Shown here piece by piece: positions 6,901 to 11,050 of a DNA stretch of 11,050 nt (its first letter is position 1; every line of letters begins with the position of its first letter). The DNA is from an uncultured Porphyromonas sp. (GTDB lineage: Bacteria; Bacteroidota; Bacteroidia; Bacteroidales; Porphyromonadaceae), in NCBI RefSeq assembly GCF_915070105.1, contig NZ_CAJZFJ010000072.1:1-11050 (forward strand). The letters run 5' to 3'. The position numbers and the translations under genes are program-made. The notes beneath the pieces are model-generated. The model was given only the letters and a program-made list of their open reading frames with translations, did not search any database and had not been told where the DNA came from.

Positions 6901-7129
6901 TCGCAACATCGCTCTTAGCTACACCCTACCCACGAGCCTACTACGTCGCACACCTATACGTCGGGCTAAGGTCGGTATCTCGTGCAACAACGTCTGGATG
7001 ATCCGCAGCTACATGAACGGCGTAGACCCCGAGAGCGTCTTCGCCACGGGGACGAATGCCACGGGCTTCGAGTTCTCCTCCTCTCCTACGACTCGCTCGC
7101 TGCACTTCAATGTCACACTCGGCTTCTAG
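3923..7129 (+). CDS. SusC/RagA-family TonB-dependent outer-membrane transporter
   Basis: A 1068-residue outer-membrane importer, full length for the family. In order: a signal peptide (residues 1-24, cleavage after ASA); a carboxypeptidase-regulatory-like beta-sandwich typical of SusC (about 39-112, with GVVRDAQGEPLVGVSV and FSSVGYRS); a TonB-box-like segment at about 119-126 (VVVTALG); a plug domain (about 135-272) with the family signatures LSGKVSGIQI, IVLRGSSS, PLIVVDGVPMDN and ASAAALYGSRAGNGVI; then a long C-terminal beta-barrel ending in an aromatic residue (VTLGF). It takes energy from TonB-ExbBD to move substrate caught with the SusD lipoprotein across the outer membrane. susD follows after 21 bases in the same operon. 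There is no N-terminal STN domain, so control by an anti-sigma factor through this protein is unlikely. Substrate unknown; in peptide-using Porphyromonas, RagAB carries oligopeptides, which is only a hint here. GC content is visibly higher than in the upstream region. Confidence 0.96.
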   Translation: MKRIKTTCSLLLGVSLLALGRASAADAPRASVTVATQSGPLSGVVRDAQGEPLVGVSVLVKGQGKGVLTDAEGKFSLSGVRTGSEIVFSSVGYRSQSVRWTGTPLTIVLEDATTTLSNVVVTALGIRRERKALGYAMQEVRGDALMAVREPNITNALSGKVSGIQILKGASGPGSSSKIVLRGSSSLSGSNQPLIVVDGVPMDNTTGASLDKKTGKSNNDFWNPGTDMGNGLGDINPEDIESMSVLKGASAAALYGSRAGNGVIQITTKRGRRGEGLGVTISSSVGVESLFMVPRLQNEFGQGTEGAYRATSTTSWGPRIEGQEYTKWDGTKARMQSYDNVAAYFRTGIDLTENVAFSQQYDRTSIYTSLTRTDNQSHIPGASLGRTNLTLRATTKFGPSERWSTDTKVQYIRTFVQNRPMNGSNASNAFATIYSLPRSMNIRDFSDPLTSTGAMRWYGDGSQTNPYWASKYNLNNDTRDRFLLSAALKYRITDWLDAELRIGSDQYATRVERKTYSGSPIAKGGGAYETEQVKFYENNYSFQLSAREEHLWNKLAASATLGGNLMERKMNSLNAQVGELIVPNLFSLTNGTDRPTNTELFSHKKINSLYGTLQLSWDGYLFVDGTLRSDWSSSLARANRSFLYPSLSASVVISDLLKRQQVRLPEWISFAKVRASIAQVGNDLEPYQLYSSYRIDKDPTGGTVANIDNTLYNDRVRSELIKSYELGAEVRLFDGRLGIDFAWYRTNATNQLIRLPMDPGSGYEAKMINAGNIQNEGIELMLTADILRTDHLNWSTQLNLSHNENRIIKLYDGGGTDSPVTEYDLGTYQNLRILAREGGRYGEIWGTAYKRVTDPTSPLYGKILTDGDGLPLPGETKKLGDQQPDLLVGLTNTLSYRGFDLSFLVDARIGGKMFSGTNFSLRDNGTAAATAENGRRKFVVDGAQEQIVGGKTTYVPNTKEVSPQDYWNAISHRGNANLGISEANIFDATSVRLRNIALSYTLPTSLLRRTPIRRAKVGISCNNVWMIRSYMNGVDPESVFATGTNATGFEFSSSPTTRSLHFNVTLGF

Positions 7130-7150
7130 CCCCCTACATCGCTACCGATC

Positions 7151-9073
7151 ATGAACAAGATATTCATCACCCTCTCCGCCCTCGTACTCAGTGTGCTGCC
7201 CTTCAGTTCCTGCCGAGACTTCGACGAGGTCAATAGAGACCCCCTAGCCGCCCATCGGGATCAGGTGCTCAGCGAGTACCTCATCAACCGTGCTATGATG
7301 ACCGCCCAGCAGGATCCCCACATCGCCGAGCGTGCCTTCGTCCGCTACTGGAAGAATGCTAGCCACCAGCAACGTGAGGGCTCACTGAGCCTAGGCGGTG
7401 TAGACGACAGCTGGAGTGGCGACTACTACAGCCGTATGACCACCGAGAGCCTCAAGCCCCTCTATCAGGCCATCGCTATCTCCGAGGAGAAGATCCGCTC
7501 GGGCTCTGCCAAGGCCTACGAGCCCACCCTGCTGGCTGTGGCTCGGGTATGGCGAGCCTATATGCTCTCGGAGATCTGTGACCTATTCGGGGTAGCAGCC
7601 CTAGAGGGCTACACCGGGCAGAACCCTACCTATGCGAGCACTCAGGCTGTCTATACCTTCATCCTCAAGGAGCTCCAGGAGGCTGCCGAGACCCTCAAGA
7701 CCTCCCCAACGCCCACCGAACAGGCAGTCACGAAGCTCGACCATGCCTATGGCTTCAATGCCAGCAAGTGGCGTCGCTATGCCAACTCACTGCGGATGCG
7801 TCTCTCGATGCGCCTCTCCGAGGTAGAGCCCACGACGGCACGCACACACTTCGAGCAGGCAGCCGCTGAGGGAGGTATCCTAAAGGCCGAAGACCGCCTA
7901 CAGGTCGCAGAGCAAAGGGGCTGGCACGACCTATCGGGTGTGATGAGCCGTGAGTGGAATGCGCAGAACCTCTCCGCTACCTACAACAACCTCGTCGTCG
8001 GCCTCGGGGGCATCACCTCCGCCCGCCAGCTGACCGATGCTCGCTATCAACCCTACCTCCGGGCAGAGAACTATCTAGGTGTGCGCTACGACAAGCACTT
8101 CCCTCTGATGACGACTGACCCGATGCGGGGCTTCTACTTCGATGGACTCCCGGGCAAGATAGACCCTCGTGCCTACAAGACCTTCATCGTCACAGGGGAC
8201 ACGCTCAATAGCGAATTCTGCTTCTACCCCTCATGGGCTACCCACCGAGTGAAGCAAACCAAGTACAAGCTCTCCAAGGTCGATAACCCGAAGGAAACCC
8301 TCATAGAGCTCGATACTCGCTTTACTTGGAATGCCTGGGTATCGGGAGCGTGGGGTGAGCTCAGCGGGATCAACGATGTGGCACAGATAGGCGCGATGCC
8401 TCGTCTAGCGCAGAAGTACCGTGCGAGCACCAGCGTCCGTATCTTCTTCCCCGAGTGGGAGACGTACTTCCTATTGGCCGAGGCGGCCGTGCGTGGCTGG
8501 AGCGTATCGATGAGTGCCAAGGATGCCTATGAGGCTGGTGTCCGTGCTAGCTTCGCTTATCATGGGGCAGGCTTCGTAGACGAATACCTCACCTCGCAGG
8601 ACTACAACCGTGTCGGTACCTCTGTCGCTTGGGATCACACCACCGAGCCAGCAGCCACACGCACGATGGAGTGTATCGATGGCTACACCCAGCAGCGAGA
8701 GCAGTACACCTACCACTACCCCGAGGCAAAGAGCCGTCTCTATAAGGCAGCTATGAACGACCACTTGACGAAGATCATCACCCAAAAGTTCATCGCCAAC
8801 GTGCCCTGGCTACCTCTAGAGTCGTGGAGTGATCACCGCAGACTCGGGCTGCCCTTCTTCGAGACACCCGCAGTAGAGAAGCCCCTAGACAACATGCTCC
8901 ACCTGACGAAGGCAGGCTACGAGACCGCCTCTATCGACTACTACCCTCAGCGTCTCCCACTGCCCAGCAACATCTCCAGCACCAACAAGCCCGGGCATGC
9001 CTCCGCCCTGCAGGCGCTCGGTGGCCCTGATGGGGTCTTCACTCCCCTCTACTGGGCAAAGAAGAAGCAGTAG
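7151..9073 (+). CDS. SusD/RagB-family surface lipoprotein
   Basis: A 640-residue lipoprotein partner of the SusC protein encoded 21 bases upstream. The signal ends in lipobox FSSC with the cysteine at residue 21, followed by RDFDEVNRDP. This is both an acidic surface-export signal and the FDE.N..P opening typical of the SusD-like_2 type. Helical TPR-like segments fill the N-terminal half (for example around 100-150 with LLAVARVWRAYMLSEICDLFG). The C-terminus has the family ending RLPLPS...N...ALQALGG.D...TPLYW. The protein should sit on the cell surface as the lid of the SusC barrel and bind substrate first. Of the SusD subtypes this fits the RagB-like/SusD-like_2 type better than starch SusD. 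It is somewhat longer than typical members. No glycosidase or peptidase gene follows, so the locus is a bare transporter pair in this window. Confidence 0.95.
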   Translation: MNKIFITLSALVLSVLPFSSCRDFDEVNRDPLAAHRDQVLSEYLINRAMMTAQQDPHIAERAFVRYWKNASHQQREGSLSLGGVDDSWSGDYYSRMTTESLKPLYQAIAISEEKIRSGSAKAYEPTLLAVARVWRAYMLSEICDLFGVAALEGYTGQNPTYASTQAVYTFILKELQEAAETLKTSPTPTEQAVTKLDHAYGFNASKWRRYANSLRMRLSMRLSEVEPTTARTHFEQAAAEGGILKAEDRLQVAEQRGWHDLSGVMSREWNAQNLSATYNNLVVGLGGITSARQLTDARYQPYLRAENYLGVRYDKHFPLMTTDPMRGFYFDGLPGKIDPRAYKTFIVTGDTLNSEFCFYPSWATHRVKQTKYKLSKVDNPKETLIELDTRFTWNAWVSGAWGELSGINDVAQIGAMPRLAQKYRASTSVRIFFPEWETYFLLAEAAVRGWSVSMSAKDAYEAGVRASFAYHGAGFVDEYLTSQDYNRVGTSVAWDHTTEPAATRTMECIDGYTQQREQYTYHYPEAKSRLYKAAMNDHLTKIITQKFIANVPWLPLESWSDHRRLGLPFFETPAVEKPLDNMLHLTKAGYETASIDYYPQRLPLPSNISSTNKPGHASALQALGGPDGVFTPLYWAKKKQ

Positions 9074-9077
9074 TCAT

Positions 9078-9093
9078 CTCGCCTAAGGGCGAG
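9078..9093. repeat. Short hairpin just after susD
   Basis: CTCGCC (9078-9083) and GGCGAG (9088-9093) pair perfectly around TAAG, five bases after the susD stop. No T-run follows, so termination here is doubtful. The 10-mer GCCTAAGGGC in it (9081-9090) recurs at 9489-9498 in the minus-strand terminator. Confidence 0.45.
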
Positions 9094-9138
9094 CGCTGGT
9101 GGGTGCTGGAGCTGGTAGAGCTAGTCCTAGACCTAGTC

Positions 9139-9408
9139 CAATAGGTCTAATAGCGACAGCACCCACCCTGCGTCACCTAGCCCTATCCAGCAACAGCACC
9201 TACCCTGCATCCCCGAGCTCTGCCTAGCGACAGTACCCACCCTGCATCGCCGAGCTCCGACCCAGCGACAGCACCGACCCTGCGTCACCTAACCCTGCCT
9301 AGCGACAGTACCCACCCTGCATCCCCGAGCTCTGCCTAGCACTAGCACCCACCCAGTATCACCTAGCTCGGTGACGCAGGGTGGGTGCTGTCGCTATTAG
9401 ACCTATTG
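9139..9408. repeat. Perfect 39-bp inverted repeat enclosing a tandem array
   Basis: The arms 9139-9177 and 9370-9408 are exact reverse complements over all 39 bases, 192 bases apart. The left arm contains 13 bases of unique border plus the first 26 bases of array unit 1, so the right arm is an inverted copy of the array's left edge. Another inverted copy of the unit core (GGTGGGTGCTG) lies at 9098-9108, outside the left arm, so inverted cores flank the array on both sides. Transcription through it would give a long closed stem with repeat units in the loop. It lies between susD and a convergent gene and could help stop transcription from the left. Confidence 0.9.
9152..9374. repeat. Six-unit tandem array, 37-38 bp units
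   Basis: Units begin at 9152, 9189, 9226, 9264, 9301 and 9338. Five are 37 bp and the third is 38 bp; the last is the most diverged and fades into the inverted arm. The shared core is AGCGACAG[CT]ACCCACCCTGC. The second half of a unit comes in two types: GTCACCTA... in units 1, 4 and 6, and ATC[CG]CCGAGCTC... in units 2, 3 and 5, giving the order A B B A B A. There are no unique spacers, so it is not a CRISPR array. No open frame is consistently maintained. The role is unknown: a structured RNA, a protein-binding array or a length-variable minisatellite are all possible. Confidence 0.88.
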
Positions 9409-9436
9409 CACCTATTGCACCTATTAGACCTATTAG
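9401..9436. repeat. 9-bp tandem repeat, four copies
   Basis: Four direct copies run from 9401: ACCTATTGC twice, then ACCTATTAG twice. The first overlaps the end of the right 39-bp arm. The mirrored sequence AATAGGTCTAATAG occurs at the outer end of the left arm. It appears to be a slippage-prone extension of the inverted-repeat border. Confidence 0.8.
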
Positions 9437-9484
9437 CCTAGGGTAGGGCTAGTCCTATCAGACTACCCCCGCCCCGCTCTCAAG

Positions 9485-9540
9485 AAAAGCCTAAGGGCTG
9501 TATCACCTGACCCGCAGTCAGCGTGATACAGCCCTTAGGC
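9485..9540 (-). terminator. Strong intrinsic terminator of the beta-barrel gene
   Basis: Eighteen-base perfect arms (9489-9506 and 9523-9540) enclose a further CTGA/TCAG stem and a seven-base loop. On the minus strand the hairpin is followed by TTTTCTTG (complement of 9481-9488). It lies 46 bases past the stop of the minus-strand gene. The plus-strand side has no T-run, so it mainly serves the minus strand, though the hairpin could also slow transcription coming from susD. Confidence 0.85.
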
Positions 9541-9586
9541 GTATAGGTGTAAGAGGTGAGGAAGACCGAGCTCCCTCGGGAGAGGA

Positions 9587-10129
9587 TTAGAGACGGAAGG
9601 TCACCCCGAGGTTCCAGTAGGGGACGGAGTATCCGAGCTCCGTGAACATCCCCACACGGTCGGTGAAGAAGTAGCGAGCACCAAGGAGCACCCCTAGGTC
9701 AATGCCACTACCCGATAGCCCCGAATAGCCATTGATATTGCTCGAATAAGAGGCGATGTGGTAGCCCAGCAAAAGACCCGCATAGGTGTCGAGCTTGGGT
9801 GCAAACTGGTAGTGGAACATCCCACGTACCCCGAGTACTGTATGCGAAGCCGAGCCTGCTGCAAAGCCTTCGTAGCGGTAGCTCATGGAGGTATAGGCAC
9901 CGTAGGCTCCGAGGGTGATCGCCCCGTTGTTACCGTTGATGAGGTTGCTCACTAGCGAGTAGTCATAGGCTACGGAGAGGGGGGGGATAGAGACCCCATA
10001 GCCACCGTAGCTATGCCCGATACCGATACCGATGTTGAGAGCGCTCTCGCCCTTAGAGAACAGGTCCTGAGCCTGTGCAGCACCTAGACTTGCGATGAAG
10101 GCTACGGCTGCTAGTACGAATTTCTTCAT
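9587..10129 (-). CDS. Small outer-membrane beta-barrel protein (porin-like family)
   Basis: A 180-residue protein with a classic signal peptide (MKKF, hydrophobic core, cleavage after AQA at residue 20). The mature part is about 160 residues of alternating polar and hydrophobic residues rich in G, Y and S, typical of an eight-stranded beta-barrel: strands are suggested near 31-40, 52-62, 69-80, 97-109, 113-127, 142-155 and 159-180. The last strand ends NLGVTFRL with the terminal aromatic-X-hydrophobic pattern of an outer-membrane barrel. It belongs to the broad family of small outer-membrane barrel proteins; the exact role cannot be read from sequence. It is transcribed towards susD and has its own terminator at 9485-9540. 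The ATG at 10129 gives a complete signal peptide. The nhaA stop lies 121 bases upstream, so read-through from nhaA is possible. Confidence 0.88.
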   Translation of the reverse strand: MKKFVLAAVAFIASLGAAQAQDLFSKGESALNIGIGIGHSYGGYGVSIPPLSVAYDYSLVSNLINGNNGAITLGAYGAYTSMSYRYEGFAAGSASHTVLGVRGMFHYQFAPKLDTYAGLLLGYHIASYSSNINGYSGLSGSGIDLGVLLGARYFFTDRVGMFTELGYSVPYWNLGVTFRL

Positions 10130-10165
10130 TGTTCTTTCTTCTTGCTTGCTTAATTATAGCTATTC

Positions 10166-10206
10166 ATCTCTATAGGGTAATACTATAGTGCATCCCCGAT
10201 AGAGAT
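10166..10206. promoter_or_regulatory. Inverted repeat upstream of the beta-barrel gene
   Basis: ATCTCTAT (10166-10173) and ATAGAGAT (10199-10206) are perfect inverted repeats 25 bases apart, with two palindromic CTATAG sequences inside (10170-10175 and 10183-10188). It sits between the suggested promoter at 10209 and the gene start, so it would be in the leader RNA or act as an operator. Confidence 0.4.
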
Positions 10207-10208
10207 TG

Positions 10209-10235
10209 TAAAGATAATCATAAATCCTGAGGCAA
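10209..10235 (-). promoter_or_regulatory. Candidate promoter of the beta-barrel gene
   Basis: On the minus strand, TATCTTTA (10209-10216) matches TAnnTTTG at seven of eight positions. A TTG (10233-10235) lies 16 bases upstream as a possible -33, slightly closer than usual. The leader would be about 70-75 bases. This is plausible but not firm. Confidence 0.4.
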
Positions 10236-10250
10236 GGGTCATCGACCTCC

Positions 10251-11050
10251 TTACCTCCCCACCCCATCCTCATCTGGACGGATGGCTCTGAGCAGTAGAT
10301 AGCCAACTACACCCGAGAGGATTGAGCCAACAAATATGCCCAGCTTGGCCTCGTTGAGCAGACCTACGAACTCAGGGCTGTCGTAGGAGAGGTTGGCGAT
10401 AAAGAGGGAGACGGTGAAGCCGATCCCCCCAAGTACGGAGAGTGAGACCAGACGTCTGAAGGTCATCCCCAGCGGAGCAACACACAGCCGCAGGCGGATG
10501 GATACCCAAGTGAAGAGGGTAATCCCCACAGCCTTGCCAGGGAAGAGCCCGAGGAGGATCGCTAGAGGCACCCCAAGTAGCCCCTCGGATGAAATACCAC
10601 CGAAGGTGATCCCTGCATTGACAAAGGCGAAGAGGGGGAGGATAAAGTAGTTCACCAGCGGAGCGATTGCATGCTCTAGGATCTGAACGGGGCTAATGGC
10701 CTTGGTTGCAGTGTCCTTGATCTCCCCGATGATCTCCAGCTGTTCATGCGAGAGGACGACAGCCCCCTTGCCCTCACGAACCTCTCCACGTAGGCGACTA
10801 GTGAGGTCATGTAGCGAGGTGGACAGCTTGCCGATGTGCATCTGCGTACCCGCAGGCAAGAGCAAGGCAAGGAGTACACCTGCGATAGTAGGATGGATAC
10901 CCGACTGTAGGAAGAGTGCCCATATAATGATCCCGAGGATGATATAGGGCTCAAGCGTATGCACCTTCAGTCCTCCCAGCACAAAGACTAGTGCGAGCAG
11001 GGCAAAGCCGATGCCCAGCGGAAGCCATGCGATATGCGAGCTATAGAAGA
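10251..11050 (-). CDS. nhaA: Na+/H+ antiporter NhaA, C-terminal part (runs off the right edge)
   Basis: The frame is open from the window edge to the TAA at 10251-10253, giving the last 265 residues; the N-terminal half is outside the window. NhaA swaps protons for sodium across the inner membrane and controls internal pH and salt. Visible landmarks in order: FYSSHIAWL at the edge, a transmembrane helix with SGIHPTIAGVLLALLLP, a charged cytoplasmic loop of about 60 residues, ILPLFAFVNAGI, a lysine in LFPGKAVGITLF that matches the conserved transport-domain lysine of the family (Lys300 in E. coli), GGIGFTVSLFIANL, and a last helix KLGIFVGSILSGVVGYLLL. A GTG at 10980-10982 could be mistaken for a start, but the frame and the similarity continue upstream, so it is internal. 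The loop between LLLP and the next helix is longer than in E. coli. The catalytic aspartate pair would lie outside the window. Confidence 0.93.
   Translation of the reverse strand, partial: FYSSHIAWLPLGIGFALLALVFVLGGLKVHTLEPYIILGIIIWALFLQSGIHPTIAGVLLALLLPAGTQMHIGKLSTSLHDLTSRLRGEVREGKGAVVLSHEQLEIIGEIKDTATKAISPVQILEHAIAPLVNYFILPLFAFVNAGITFGGISSEGLLGVPLAILLGLFPGKAVGITLFTWVSIRLRLCVAPLGMTFRRLVSLSVLGGIGFTVSLFIANLSYDSPEFVGLLNEAKLGIFVGSILSGVVGYLLLRAIRPDEDGVGR

Noticed and set aside
9152..9374. CRISPR array
   Set aside because: Units abut with no unique spacers, the second halves fall into two recurring types, and no cas gene is present.
9094..9440. Type III toxin-antitoxin locus (37-bp RNA repeats before a ToxN-like gene)
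   Set aside because: Repeat number and length are suggestive, but the next gene is a convergent outer-membrane barrel and no ToxN-like gene follows.
10980..10982. GTG as the start of nhaA
   Set aside because: The reading frame stays open and continues NhaA-like sequence (FYSSHIAWLPLGIGFALLA) to the window edge, so the GTG is internal.

Overview
The window looks like a member of Bacteroidota, most likely Porphyromonas or a close relative. The reasons are a SusC/SusD (RagA/RagB-type) pair, lipoproteins with an acidic stretch after the lipobox cysteine, -7 promoter elements of the TAnnTTTG type, no Shine-Dalgarno sequences at the starts, and fairly GC-rich codons. The genus is an inference from protein character, not a database match.

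Layout. Positions 1-2463 are gene-poor. They hold a terminator for a gene off the left edge, a 33-bp inverted repeat with nested direct repeats (325-447), one small protein gene (1206-1340) with its own hairpin terminator, two roughly 155-bp direct repeats (1471-1622 and 1976-2133), and a cluster of GTGTACAC-type palindromes between them (1749-1810). Positions 2464-3725 are a two-gene unit: a surface lipoprotein that may be fimbrillin-like, then a 46-residue protein that is clearly a paralogue of the one at 1206-1340. A near-perfect 20-bp hairpin terminator closes the unit. Positions 3923-9073 are a susC-susD operon behind a good Bacteroidota promoter. Positions 9094-9440 are a repeat locus: six tandem 37-38-bp units, a perfect 39-bp inverted copy of the array's left border at the right end, and then a 9-bp tandem repeat. 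On the minus strand follow a small outer-membrane beta-barrel protein (9587-10129) with a strong terminator, and the C-terminal 265 residues of a Na+/H+ antiporter NhaA that runs off the right edge.

How the genes work together. SusC and SusD would form one outer-membrane importer, with SusC as the TonB-dependent barrel and SusD as the surface lid lipoprotein. No glycan- or peptide-degrading enzyme, sigma/anti-sigma pair or two-component regulator lies beside them here, so the substrate is open. The lipoprotein and its small partner are probably co-transcribed. The most unusual items are the duplicated small protein plus terminator cassette and the capped 37-bp tandem array. I found no recognisable defence system, CRISPR array, transposase, phage gene or structural RNA.
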